11,770 nt of DNA, taken from positions 1-11,770 of the forward strand of contig JAKEHC010000122.1 of the NCBI GenBank assembly GCA_022615255.1, in the 5' to 3' direction. The notes under the pieces were generated by a model. It saw only the letters and a list, made by a program, of their open reading frames with translations. It was not told where the DNA came from and made no database searches. The DNA comes from Candidatus Dadabacteria bacterium (lineage in GTDB: Bacteria; Desulfobacterota_D; UBA1144; Nemesobacterales; CSP1-2). A program made the position numbers and the translations under genes. Every line of letters begins with the position of its first letter. The stretch's first letter is position 1. Of this stretch, positions 1 through 7,730 are shown one piece after another.

Positions 1-627
1 GACCAATCTTATTTCCTTTTTGCTCTTTCACAGAAAGAACTCAGTCGTTTAATTTTCCCGCTTGGCTCAATGACTAAAAACGAGGTTAGAGAGGCAGCAA
101 AGAGTATGAACTTAAGAGTAGCAAATAAACCGGACAGTCAGGAGGTTTGCTTTATAACTGGCGGCAATTATAGAGATTTTCTTAAGAGTCATATAGAGCT
201 TAAAAATGAAAGGGGTGAGATCGTTGATAAAAATGAAAACGTTTTGGGTTTACATGATGGGATATTTTCATTCACAGTAGGGCAAAGAAGAGGGCTTGGG
301 GTTTCAAACGGAAAGCCGCTTTATGTTATTAAGATTGATCCCGAATCAAATAGGGTTATAGTTGGCGAAGAAGAGGACATTTTTAAAACCAGGCTTAAGG
401 CTAATAACGTAATCTGGATTAACAAAGCTCCTCTCGATGAGATAAATGTAAAGGCTAGAATAAGATACCGTCATAAGGAGAGTGAGGCAGTTATTCATCC
501 CACCACGGATAGGGAGGCTTATGTGGAATTTCAAGATCCTCAACGAGCCATAACACCTGGACAAGCCGTTGTTTTCTACGATGGAGATAGGGTTCTAGGC
601 GGGGGATGGATAGGGGAGGTCTTATAG
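1..627 (+). CDS. mnmA: tRNA-specific 2-thiouridylase MnmA, C-terminal part (5' end outside window)
   Basis: MnmA activates U34 of certain tRNAs (Lys, Glu, Gln anticodons) with ATP and inserts sulfur to give 2-thiouridine in the cytoplasm. The frame is open from base 1, so the gene enters from the left; 208 residues are present against a usual length of roughly 350-370. The visible part begins with the family signature DQSYFLFAL, then FPLG and TKNEVR, and then SQEVCFI followed by GGNYRDFL. The Cys in SQEVCFI (residue 50 of the fragment) corresponds to the second catalytic cysteine that carries the persulfide/disulfide. GQRRGLG and the closing PGQAVVFYDGD and GGGWI mark the C-terminal beta-barrel domains. 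An internal ATG at base 70 is not the true start, because conserved MnmA sequence precedes it. The stop TAG overlaps the GTG of the next gene by one base (TAGTG), which suggests translational coupling with mtaB. Confidence 0.96.
   Translation, partial: DQSYFLFALSQKELSRLIFPLGSMTKNEVREAAKSMNLRVANKPDSQEVCFITGGNYRDFLKSHIELKNERGEIVDKNENVLGLHDGIFSFTVGQRRGLGVSNGKPLYVIKIDPESNRVIVGEEEDIFKTRLKANNVIWINKAPLDEINVKARIRYRHKESEAVIHPTTDREAYVEFQDPQRAITPGQAVVFYDGDRVLGGGWIGEVL
612..620 (+). promoter_or_regulatory. Ribosome binding site that decides the GTG start of mtaB
   Basis: AGGGGAGGT lies 6 bases upstream of GTG 627 and inside the end of mnmA. An ATG at 606 lies upstream of this site and has no purine-rich site at a suitable distance, so 627 is the better start. 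Confidence 0.6.
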
Positions 628-1934
628 TGGAGAGGATTTCTTTTGTTACGCTTGGCTGCAAGGTTAATCAATACGATAGTGCTGCTATCTTGAATATGCT
701 TCCTGAGGGGAGGTATAAGGAGGTATCATTTCCTGAGAAAGCAGATATATATGTGATAAATACATGCACTGTTACACAAAAAGCCGATGCTGAGGCTAGA
801 AACTTCATAAATCGAGCAAAAAGAATTAATCCTGACGGAGTGGTTATTGTTACGGGATGCTATGCCCAGGTTTCCCCAAGTGAGCTAGAGAAGCTAGAGG
901 GGGTTGATTATATAATGGGTAACTTCGACAAAGTCAATTTAACTGAAGTCATACAGGATGCAAAACCTCAGCGGGAGGCTAAGGTTATTGTTTCAGATAT
1001 TTTCAAGATAAGGAGATTTGAATCCCCTGAGATTAAAGAATTTCCTGAACGCACAAGGGCTTTCCTTAAAGTCCAGGATGGCTGTAACTACAGATGCACT
1101 TTCTGCATAATCCCATATGCAAGGGGCAGATCAAGAAGCTTGCCTGTTATTGAGGTTTTGAGGCGGATGGAAATGCTTTCTAACTCGGGATATAAAGAAA
1201 TAGTTCTCACAGGTATTCATCTCGCGAGTTATGGGAGGGATATCGGTACCGATCTTTTGAGTCTTCTCGCTGTAATAGAAAAGGCAAAAATCGTAAAGAG
1301 GGTACGACTCAGCTCGCTTGACCCCGCTGATACTACCGAGCGATTAATAAATTTTGTCGCAAGCTCGGAGACAATTTGCCCACAGTTCCACCTGGCACTT
1401 CAAAGCGGGGATGTAGACATATTGAAAAGGATGAGAAGGAGATATTCCGCGGATAAGTTTCTTCATGTTACCAACCTTATAAGGGAAAAGCTACCCGATG
1501 CAGCAATCGGAACGGATATTATGGTTGGGTTTCCAGGGGAAACGGATAAGGAATTCGAAAACAGTTTCAATTTGGCTAAAGAATCAGCCCTTACATACTT
1601 TCATGTTTTCCCTTACTCAAGAAGAAAGGGCACTCCTGCCGCTTTAATGCAGAATCAAATAAGCTCCCAGATAATAAAAAGCAGGAGCGCTTCTCTCAGG
1701 GGATTGGGCAGCCAGAAAAAGAACGAATTCTACCGAAGTTTTATAGGAAGAAAGCTACCAGTTCTTGTTGAAGGGCCTGTTGTGAGCGGGCACGAAGGAG
1801 GGTCAGGAGGTACTACGCCGAATTACATAAGCGTTAAGATTATTGGTGGCGATTGTAAAATAGGTGAGGAGGTTCAAGTAGAGATTAGAGAAGTTGTGGG
1901 AGAGAAGGCTCTAGGATTTCTTGCTTTACATTAG
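627..1934 (+). CDS. mtaB: tRNA (t6A37/ct6A37) methylthiotransferase MtaB
   Basis: A radical-SAM enzyme of the MiaB/MtaB/RimO family that adds a methylthio group to t6A at position 37 of ANN-decoding tRNAs. From the GTG at 627 the protein has 435 residues, normal for MtaB. The N-terminal UPF0004 domain holds three cysteines for an auxiliary Fe-S cluster: C11 in TLGCKVNQYDS, C47 in INTCTVT and C78 in VTGCYAQ. The radical-SAM CxxxCxxC is C153/C157/C160 in GCNYRCTFC, followed by IIPYARGRSRS. The last 60 or so residues look like a TRAM RNA-binding domain. TLGCKVNQ and INTCTVTQKAD favour MtaB over MiaB or RimO. The GTG start is chosen over an in-frame ATG at 606 because a good Shine-Dalgarno (612-620) lies 6 bases before it, the protein then opens directly with the conserved strand, and it overlaps the mnmA stop by one base. 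Confidence 0.93.
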   Translation: MERISFVTLGCKVNQYDSAAILNMLPEGRYKEVSFPEKADIYVINTCTVTQKADAEARNFINRAKRINPDGVVIVTGCYAQVSPSELEKLEGVDYIMGNFDKVNLTEVIQDAKPQREAKVIVSDIFKIRRFESPEIKEFPERTRAFLKVQDGCNYRCTFCIIPYARGRSRSLPVIEVLRRMEMLSNSGYKEIVLTGIHLASYGRDIGTDLLSLLAVIEKAKIVKRVRLSSLDPADTTERLINFVASSETICPQFHLALQSGDVDILKRMRRRYSADKFLHVTNLIREKLPDAAIGTDIMVGFPGETDKEFENSFNLAKESALTYFHVFPYSRRKGTPAALMQNQISSQIIKSRSASLRGLGSQKKNEFYRSFIGRKLPVLVEGPVVSGHEGGSGGTTPNYISVKIIGGDCKIGEEVQVEIREVVGEKALGFLALH

Positions 1935-2032
1935 GTCATTATACTATTCATGAAGAATATCTATTATGAATTGTGGCATAGCCTGATTAAACCCATATTG
2001 ACTTAGCAAAGACACACAAACAAGACTTTATA

Positions 2033-2938
2033 ATGCGCATTAAAAAAATCCCTTTTATATCGTTAATTTTTTGTGCTTTTTTCTTAGATAAACCAGTTGG
2101 TTTGGAGTCAGTAGAAAATAAGTGGAACAAATCTGATACTACTCTTAAAATATGGACCCTTTCTGATATTCAGCCTAAAAACCAACAGCAGAAACTAGAG
2201 TTTCGAGATGCAATCGAAGATATTAACAAGAATGTTCCTGATATAGATTTTGCCATAGTTGCAGGTGATATAGCTAATACGGCTAATGAAGCAGATTTTG
2301 ATTGGTACATTTCAACAAAAGACCTCTCTTATATTAAAGAATGGTACGAGATTGCAGGCAACCATGATGTGAAATGGGATAACGGGGTGATTTACAAAAA
2401 GAAAATAAATGAACAATTCAACTATTCGATAACCAAAGGAAACATACTTTTTATATTTATGTCAGATGAGCTTACAAGCTCAGAAACGGATATCTCTGAT
2501 GAAACATTTAATTGGTGGCGAGACTTAGTCATAAACAATCAGGATAAGGTAATTGCGACTGTAACGCATGCTCCGCTTAAAGGAAGCGTAATACTATTTT
2601 CGTCATTTAGAAGAAGGCAGATCAAAGATTCCAAGCGTTTTACCGATGTACTTGAAAAATACAAGGTGGACATCTGGATCTCAGGTCATGTTCACATTCC
2701 TCAATGGTTTCCTAATGATGTGGGAAATGTAGAGAAGTATAATGGAACTATGTTTATAAATATTGCAGGCATTCGTACTGAAGCCCTCGGATTAAAGCAA
2801 TCTGAATCGCGGATTCTTACATTCATCTGCGGTTCCGATATTGTACTCCTACAATCTCGAAATCACACTGAGAAAGGATATAGTAAAGACCTCGATACGG
2901 CTTTTAGGGTTTCGAAGGAATTTAAGTGTGAGTCATAA
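2033..2938 (+). CDS. Exported calcineurin-like metallophosphoesterase
   Basis: A 301-residue protein with the calcineurin-like phosphoesterase motifs in order: SDIQ (D45, Q47), GD in AGDIAN (D79), GNHD (N110, H111, D112), THAP (H179) and GHVH (H219, H221). These ligands hold a two-metal centre that hydrolyses phosphomono- or phosphodiesters; the substrate cannot be read from the sequence. The usual first motif is DxH, and here the His is Gln. The first 18 or so residues (MRIKK followed by a hydrophobic stretch) look like an export signal, so it probably acts in the periplasm or at the membrane. No convincing Shine-Dalgarno precedes the ATG at 2033. The gene stands alone, 98 bases after mtaB and convergent with the VWA gene, with only 34 bases between the two stops. 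Family assignment is secure; specific function is unknown. Confidence 0.88.
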   Translation: MRIKKIPFISLIFCAFFLDKPVGLESVENKWNKSDTTLKIWTLSDIQPKNQQQKLEFRDAIEDINKNVPDIDFAIVAGDIANTANEADFDWYISTKDLSYIKEWYEIAGNHDVKWDNGVIYKKKINEQFNYSITKGNILFIFMSDELTSSETDISDETFNWWRDLVINNQDKVIATVTHAPLKGSVILFSSFRRRQIKDSKRFTDVLEKYKVDIWISGHVHIPQWFPNDVGNVEKYNGTMFINIAGIRTEALGLKQSESRILTFICGSDIVLLQSRNHTEKGYSKDLDTAFRVSKEFKCES

Positions 2939-2972
2939 TGCGTTACCCATTCTCACTTCTTATCCCTCACGT

Positions 2973-4577
2973 TTAAAGCTGTTTTTTCTTTCTCTTTAGA
3001 TAATCAACAAGCAGATATTTCCCAAGCTGGGTTGGGGTTGTGAAAAAGGCACGCCCTTTGTTTATACGAGTCATTTCGTCTACGAACCTTCTCAAAGATG
3101 GGCTGTCATCAAGCATAAATGTATTGATTGTCACACCCATTCTTGTAGAGTGCTTTACTTCCTTTAAGGTCTCAAGTGTTGCCCTTGGACTTAATCCTCC
3201 GAAGAACATAGGTAGTTCAACCTGGAGATAACCATCCAAGAAGTATGCTGTAGGTTGGCCATCTGTGATAAGAATTATTTGTTTGTTTAGTGTCTTATGC
3301 CTTGAAACGAGCCTTGAGCCAAGCATCAAGGCTTCTTGTATGTTAGTAAATGGGTCGTTTGAGTCCCAGCTCGTTGTAGCGAGTTGCTCAGGGGTAAGAG
3401 TCCTTGCCCTTGTTGAAAATCCGACTATGTAGAAATTATCCCTTGGATACTTTGTTCTTATCAGATGATCCAGGGCTAGAGCCACACGCTTTGCGGCTGG
3501 AAACCTTCCCTGAAAACTCATTGACCAACTGAGGTCTAGAAGAATGGCAGTTGTGGCCTGTGTATGATATTCCATGTCATAGACCTCAAAATCCTGGGGA
3601 GCGACCTTGATAGGGCTTCCGCTTGTTTCACGAAGTAATGAATTCTTTAGTGTTCCAACTACGTTTAAATTGAACGGATCTCCATATTCATATCCTTTCG
3701 TTTCTTCAGGTTTTATGGCGCCGAAGCCGCGCTGCGTGGTTTCGTGTTCTCCAAATTGATGTTTCTTAATTGATGAAAAAATATCTCTTAGTGCATGTTC
3801 TCCAATTTTTCTAATTCCTTTGGGGGTAAGTTCTATATACTGACCACGCATCCTAACAAGCCCAGATTTCTCAAGGGTTGATTTGAAATCTCTCAATAAG
3901 ATGAAAGAATTATAAGCTTCATCACTTATCATCTTCTTTAGGTCTTCAAATCTCACAACCTCAAAGTTTCCTGACATAAGATTATGTTCAAGCTGCTCTA
4001 TTTGCTCAAACTCTTCGATCATATTTAAGGTTTCCTGAAACCCAAGTGAGGTTTTACCTCTGAATTTTTCGCTGTATCTGTGTATAAAATTTTCGACCCT
4101 TTTTATTGATTCCAGTTTCTTCCTTAGCACTTCAAATCTCTCTTTAGCTTCCATACTCATAAAATCGTAGTTGGATAGCTTTTCAATTGCGGTGCTTAGT
4201 TTTTGGGGAAGGCTTTTAAGAAGGTTTTTTCTTCGCTGATATTCGGGGGATATACTAGAGAGATTTTCTTTTAACGTATTAAGTTCTTGCTCGACTACCT
4301 TGTCTAGTTCGTCCTTGATTTCGGAAAGTGATGTGCGGAGGTTAAATGTTTGAAATTTCAATTCCTTGTATTTGGCAAGTTCCGAACGCAGCTCATCAAC
4401 TCCCATAACCTTTATGTCCGTACCACGGACGCCCTGTTTCATAATCCATTCAAATGCTTCATCTGTAGTCCATCCTTCCATTAAAAAGTTTGAGAACTCC
4501 TTAAAAAGCTCCTGAGGCTCTAACTTAAACTCACTTTGGATCCCATCCCATCTCAGGTATCTATAGGTAGTCGTCAT
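2973..4577 (-). CDS. VWA-domain protein, partner of the upstream AAA+ ATPase
   Basis: A 534-residue protein with a C-terminal von Willebrand A domain (about residues 335-534). Its MIDAS metal site is complete: D348-L-S350-W-S352, T411 (DPFTNI) and D439 (ITDGQP). The N-terminal part opens with YRYLRWDG, and residues about 60-170 are rich in charged helices likely to form coiled coil. Neither a signal peptide nor a membrane segment is seen, so it is probably cytoplasmic. Its ATG overlaps the stop of the AAA+ gene by four bases (ATGA), so the two are made as a pair. AAA+/VWA pairs of the Mg-chelatase ChlI/ChlD and MoxR/CoxE type act as metal-insertion or protein-remodelling machines. I recall similar pairs in actinobacteria (the Rv0958-Rv0959 type) with unknown target. 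A GGGAG about 12 bases upstream is a weak ribosome binding site, consistent with translational coupling. Confidence 0.88.
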   Translation of the reverse strand: MTTTYRYLRWDGIQSEFKLEPQELFKEFSNFLMEGWTTDEAFEWIMKQGVRGTDIKVMGVDELRSELAKYKELKFQTFNLRTSLSEIKDELDKVVEQELNTLKENLSSISPEYQRRKNLLKSLPQKLSTAIEKLSNYDFMSMEAKERFEVLRKKLESIKRVENFIHRYSEKFRGKTSLGFQETLNMIEEFEQIEQLEHNLMSGNFEVVRFEDLKKMISDEAYNSFILLRDFKSTLEKSGLVRMRGQYIELTPKGIRKIGEHALRDIFSSIKKHQFGEHETTQRGFGAIKPEETKGYEYGDPFNLNVVGTLKNSLLRETSGSPIKVAPQDFEVYDMEYHTQATTAILLDLSWSMSFQGRFPAAKRVALALDHLIRTKYPRDNFYIVGFSTRARTLTPEQLATTSWDSNDPFTNIQEALMLGSRLVSRHKTLNKQIILITDGQPTAYFLDGYLQVELPMFFGGLSPRATLETLKEVKHSTRMGVTINTFMLDDSPSLRRFVDEMTRINKGRAFFTTPTQLGKYLLVDYLKRKKKQL

Positions 4578-5971
4578 TTATAAATTATTCTCCCACGGAC
4601 TTTTTCCTTGTTTAGTTTATTACTGAGATGCAGCCCTTCCAGCACAAATTCAATTGCAGATGCAATTTGACCAGGTGTTTGATCTATGCCAAGAGTCTCA
4701 ATACATTTTTTAAGACCTTTAACCTCTCTTATACCAACTAAGTATTCATCAGAAGACATCGTGTCAGAAACCTCAACGTAGCCTTGCTCAAAACTCTCAA
4801 GAAGCTCAGAAAAGGCATTTAAAGAACTGAAATACGAGTCAAAAACTAGTTTTATAGCTCGCTTAATTAATTTTTCTACAACGCTTGCTTCTGTTGCGTC
4901 TTCCCCTAGATATTCAAGCTCAATCTTTCCAATAGTCGAAGGCAGAATAGCAGGAAAATCCGTTATCCTTGGTGATACCTCACGTTCTCCCATTTTTATT
5001 GCCCTTTTCTCAGCGGCTGCTATTATGCTTTCATAATTTGTAATTGTTGTTCTGACGCTTACACCAGAGCGCTGATTTATTTCATGTGAGCCTCTTGCCT
5101 GGAACGTTATTTCGGCAATTATCTCTTTTATGAACTTAGGTATTTTCACTATATAACCCTCTCTTTTTGAAACCCTTGCTTCTTGCTCGGTAATCTTAAT
5201 TTCTTCCTCACGAGTTGAAGGATAATGCGTCCTTATCTGTGCCTGAAAACGATCTTTTAGGGGTGTTATGATTCTGCCACGATTTGTATAATCCTCTGGG
5301 TTGGCAGTGGCAAGGATTGAAATATCTAGAGAGAGACGTAGCTTGTAACCTTTAATCTGTACATCCTTTTCTTCCATTATGTTTAAAAGCCCAACTTGAA
5401 CCTTCTCTATTAGATCTGGAAGCTCATTTATAGCAAATATGCCTCTGTTACTTCTTGGAATAAGTCCAAAGTGGATTGTAAGCTCATCTGAGAGGTATCT
5501 ACCTTCAGCAACTTTGATCGGATCTACCTCCCCGATAAGATCGGCGATAGAAACATCAGGAGTTGCTAGTTTTTCTCCGTATCTGTCATCACGCCTGATC
5601 CATGAGACTTCTACTTTATCCCCCATTTCTTTTACAATGTCGCGGCACCTTCTACAAACCGGTGCATAAGGACTATCGTTAATCTCACAGCCCTTTATCA
5701 CTGGAATCTCTTCATCAAGAAGGTTTATAAGAGACCTAATCAACCTTGTTTTGGCCTGTCCTCTTTCCCCGAGAAAGATCATATCATGGCCGGCTAAGAT
5801 TGCCGTTTCTATACTTGGAACTACGCTCTCCTCATAACCGATAATGCCCGGGAAGATTACTTCGCTACGACGTAGTTTATCGATAAGATTTTTCCTCATT
5901 TCCTCTTTTATTGTAATTATCTTGTATTCGCTTGCTTTAAGCTCCATAATTGATCTCGGTTTTTGAGACAT
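4574..5971 (-). CDS. Mg-chelatase ChlI/MoxR-like AAA+ ATPase
   Basis: A 465-residue AAA+ protein. Walker A is GERGQAKT (G68-T75, Lys at 74). The Walker B position reads FAINELPD (N182, E183), with Asn where Asp is usual. A sensor-1 region ATANPEDYTNRG and an arginine-containing TPLKDRF follow, and the C-terminal helical lid runs to the end. Between Walker A and B there is a Cys-containing insertion, C95-x10-C106-x2-C109, that could bind metal. The sequence is closest in feel to cytoplasmic 'magnesium chelatase' proteins that are not part of chlorophyll synthesis, and no ChlH-like or porphyrin genes lie nearby. It is co-transcribed with the VWA gene through an ATGA overlap; together they probably form an ATPase ring plus adaptor that remodels or metallates an unknown client. 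The start is supported by AAGGAGGG 10 bases upstream. Confidence 0.9.
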   Translation of the reverse strand: MSQKPRSIMELKASEYKIITIKEEMRKNLIDKLRRSEVIFPGIIGYEESVVPSIETAILAGHDMIFLGERGQAKTRLIRSLINLLDEEIPVIKGCEINDSPYAPVCRRCRDIVKEMGDKVEVSWIRRDDRYGEKLATPDVSIADLIGEVDPIKVAEGRYLSDELTIHFGLIPRSNRGIFAINELPDLIEKVQVGLLNIMEEKDVQIKGYKLRLSLDISILATANPEDYTNRGRIITPLKDRFQAQIRTHYPSTREEEIKITEQEARVSKREGYIVKIPKFIKEIIAEITFQARGSHEINQRSGVSVRTTITNYESIIAAAEKRAIKMGEREVSPRITDFPAILPSTIGKIELEYLGEDATEASVVEKLIKRAIKLVFDSYFSSLNAFSELLESFEQGYVEVSDTMSSDEYLVGIREVKGLKKCIETLGIDQTPGQIASAIEFVLEGLHLSNKLNKEKVRGRIIYK

Positions 5972-5981
5972 TTATGTTACG

Positions 5982-5989
5982 CCCTCCTT
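5982..5989 (-). promoter_or_regulatory. Strong ribosome binding site of the AAA+ gene
   Basis: On the minus strand AAGGAGGG stands 10 bases before the ATG at 5971. It supports that start and high translation of the first gene in the AAA+/VWA operon. Confidence 0.7.
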
Positions 5990-6044
5990 GATCTATATCT
6001 TTTTAAAGCCAATTTTCAATAGCTAATTGTTACTTAAATTTCTC

Positions 6045-6050
6045 ATTATA
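6045..6050 (-). promoter_or_regulatory. Candidate -10 box for the AAA+/VWA operon
   Basis: The plus strand reads ATTATA, giving a perfect TATAAT on the minus strand, about 75 bases upstream of the AAA+ start. No good -35 match sits 16-18 bases further upstream, so this is weak evidence in a very AT-rich region. Confidence 0.3.
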
Positions 6051-6274
6051 CGAAAGTGTTGGTTTAGGTTTATCTTGAGTCATTTTAGAAAGATATTAAG
6101 ATATAACTTTTTAAAACTGCTTCAATTGCTATAGAAGAGATAGTGAACCTTTTTTAACTCCATATACTTTATACATCAGGTTTATGATGTCAAATAAGCA
6201 ATTTAGGATTTTATATATAGTCCATATAAATATTTACATCTTCCTTAAAAGTTTTGACGTCTAATGCAAGCATA

Positions 6275-7117
6275 ATGAGTGCTATAGTGGCTTCTCAAGG
6301 AAATATAGAAAAGCTAACAATGATCAAGGCACTAAGTCAACACTGGCCTGAATATCTGATCGAGGCTTTTGGGCTTGGAATATTTATGATTTCAGCTTGC
6401 TTTTTTGGATTCGTTCTTGAGTACCCAGCTTCGCCAATACACCAGGCAATAACCGACCCTTTTCTGCGACGAATTCTCATGGGAATGGCGATGGGTCTCA
6501 CAGCAGTCGGTATAATTTATTCACCTTGGGGAAAACAATCGGGAGCTCATATTAATCCATCAGTTACCTTGACCTTCTTTCGACTTGGCAAGATGAAATT
6601 CTGGGATGCGTTTTTCTACATTAGTGCGCAGTTTATAGGTGGAGTAGTAGGGGTTTTGGTAGCTTCTACTTTGATGGGCCAAACAATTTCTCATCCGTCT
6701 GTAAATTATGTTGCCACCTTACCGGGAATGGCCGGGAACCTTATAGCATTTCTTGCCGAATTTATTATCTCTTTTATTCTCATGTTTGTAATTCTTACAG
6801 TTTCTAATACAAAGGACATTGCAAGATATACTGGCTTTTTTGCCGGCGTGTTAGTTGCGGTTTATATCTCACTCGAAGCACCGATCTCCGGGATGAGCAT
6901 GAATCCGGCACGAAGTTTTGGATCAGCTTTCCATGCACAGCTTTGGAATTTTTTATGGATTTACTTTACTGCTCCGCCACTTGGAATGTTATTAGCGGCG
7001 GAGATTTATTTGCGTTTAATGGGCTCGAGTAAGATATTTTGTGCGAAACTACACCATCAAAATGATAAACGCTGCATACATTGCGGCTATCCGGGTGCAA
7101 TAAAAGTTAATGATTGA
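6275..7117 (+). CDS. Aquaporin/MIP-family channel with Cys/His-rich tail
   Basis: A major-intrinsic-protein channel for water or small neutral solutes in the inner membrane. From ATG 6275 it has 280 residues with six hydrophobic spans and both half-helix motifs. The first is SGAHINPS (N94-P95-S96, Ser instead of the usual Ala) and the second is MSMNPAR (N210-P211-A212-R213), where the Arg is the selectivity-filter residue. After the last span the tail carries C256, H260, H261, C267, H269 and C270 in CAKLHHQNDKRCIHC, a likely metal-binding motif facing the cytoplasm. The start is uncertain: TTG 6254, ATG 6275 and ATG 6320 are all in frame and none has a good Shine-Dalgarno. ATG 6320 (MIKALSQHWPEYL) gives the short N-terminus I would expect from relatives. 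The transported solute cannot be predicted, and no glycerol genes are nearby. Confidence 0.9.
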   Translation: MSAIVASQGNIEKLTMIKALSQHWPEYLIEAFGLGIFMISACFFGFVLEYPASPIHQAITDPFLRRILMGMAMGLTAVGIIYSPWGKQSGAHINPSVTLTFFRLGKMKFWDAFFYISAQFIGGVVGVLVASTLMGQTISHPSVNYVATLPGMAGNLIAFLAEFIISFILMFVILTVSNTKDIARYTGFFAGVLVAVYISLEAPISGMSMNPARSFGSAFHAQLWNFLWIYFTAPPLGMLLAAEIYLRLMGSSKIFCAKLHHQNDKRCIHCGYPGAIKVND

Positions 7118-7181
7118 AATGAGTTATAAATAAGAATGAAGGTTATTTTATAGATGTTTTAGACTTAGACAAACCATTTAT

Positions 7182-7187
7182 AGGAGG
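7182..7187 (+). promoter_or_regulatory. Ribosome binding site of the DM13-like gene
   Basis: AGGAGG lies 7 bases before ATG 7195. It fixes that start over the internal ATG at residue 12. Confidence 0.65.
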
Positions 7188-7194
7188 AATTAAC

Positions 7195-7605
7195 ATGAGT
7201 AAAGTTAGTGCGTTTGGAAGGGTCAAAATGTATCTTTATTGCGTATTATTTGGCACCTTTCTGGTGTTTTCAGTGAGCGGTTTTGCTGCCGAAATGCATA
7301 CAACTGCACCTTTTAAGGGGGTTAAAGTGAACGGTGGGACTGCAACCCATACGAAACAGAACGGCAAGAATATCCTGTCGCTGTCTGATGACTTTAAGGT
7401 ACCTAACACACCAGACCCGCACTGGCAGGTGATTGATTCAAAGGGAAACGTTTACCTGCTTCAGCGCCTTGATATAAAGGGCGGAAAGATAAATAAGAGC
7501 ATCACAGTGCCTGCTTATGTGCCTGATATAGCAAAGGTGCAAATCTGGTGTGCCTTTGCTGAGACCCTGCTTGGTGAGGCTTCTTTCTCATCACCGGTTA
7601 TGTAG
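7195..7605 (+). CDS. Small exported DM13-like protein
   Basis: A 136-residue protein with a signal peptide (positive start, hydrophobic span about residues 13-31, probable cleavage after A32 in SGFAA). The mature part has the DM13 layout: FKGVKVNGGTATH, then LSLSDDFKVPNTPDPHW, a short beta-rich middle, and near the end VQIWCAF with a single mature cysteine (C119) followed by LLGEASF. DM13 domains have been proposed to act in extracellular redox or electron transfer through that conserved Cys; this role is prediction even in the family. The assignment here rests on pattern recall rather than an alignment. It is the first of four exported-protein genes in a row, so it may carry electrons to, or help anchor, the proteins encoded after it. 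It probably acts in the periplasm. Confidence 0.65.
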   Translation: MSKVSAFGRVKMYLYCVLFGTFLVFSVSGFAAEMHTTAPFKGVKVNGGTATHTKQNGKNILSLSDDFKVPNTPDPHWQVIDSKGNVYLLQRLDIKGGKINKSITVPAYVPDIAKVQIWCAFAETLLGEASFSSPVM

Positions 7606-7647
7606 CGGATATGTTTTCTTCAGGGTTCTTTTAAAAGGCTAAGGGTT

Positions 7648-7683
7648 CCATCCCTATTCTCCTCAAGATGAGGGGAGGGGTGG
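7648..7683. repeat. G/C-rich imperfect palindrome (hairpin) between two exported-protein genes
   Basis: The left arm 7648-7664 ends in TTCTCCTC, the loop is AAGAT (7665-7669), and the right arm 7670-7683 begins GAGGGGAG. Eight continuous pairs (with G-U wobbles) are extended by CCC/GGG and CC/GG blocks around a small bulge. No T-run follows, so it is not a standard intrinsic terminator. Its C-rich/G-rich arms stand out in AT-rich surroundings and resemble dispersed REP-like palindromes. Alternatives are an mRNA stabiliser or an attenuator placed about 50 bases before the next gene. Confidence 0.5.
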
Positions 7684-7716
7684 GAATAATTCTCATGTCT
7701 TGTTTAAAACAAATTT

Positions 7717-7724
7717 AGGAGGGG
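7717..7724 (+). promoter_or_regulatory. Ribosome binding site of the GlcG-cupin gene
   Basis: AGGAGGGG is 6 bases before ATG 7731, a near-ideal site that supports this start. Confidence 0.7.
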
Positions 7725-7730
7725 ATAGTC

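Larger units (their letters stand above)
5972..6274. other. AT-rich divergent intergenic region
   Basis: About 300 bases separate the minus-strand AAA+/VWA operon from the plus-strand aquaporin gene. The stretch is strongly AT-rich and must hold promoters for both directions. I see no RNA gene, no strong hairpin and no coding frame with family similarity. The only core promoter element I can point to is a TATAAT on the minus strand at 6045-6050. Confidence 0.6.

Noticed and set aside
606..626. ATG at 606 as the start of mtaB
   Set aside because: The ribosome binding site at 612-620 lies downstream of it, and conserved sequence begins only after GTG 627.
2029..2034. TATAAT overlapping the start codon of the metallophosphoesterase gene, with TTGACT at 1998-2003
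   Set aside because: The spacer is 25 bases, and transcription would begin inside the coding region, so it is not a workable promoter for that start.
2939..2972. Bidirectional terminator between the convergent genes
   Set aside because: The 34-base gap is pyrimidine-rich but has no self-complementary arms that I can find.
6254..6274. TTG start for the aquaporin giving seven extra residues
   Set aside because: It is a rare start with no Shine-Dalgarno, and the extra residues add nothing family-like; ATG 6275 or 6320 is more likely.
7648..7683. Intrinsic terminator reading of the palindrome
   Set aside because: No T-run follows the right arm on the plus strand, so it is listed as a repeat.
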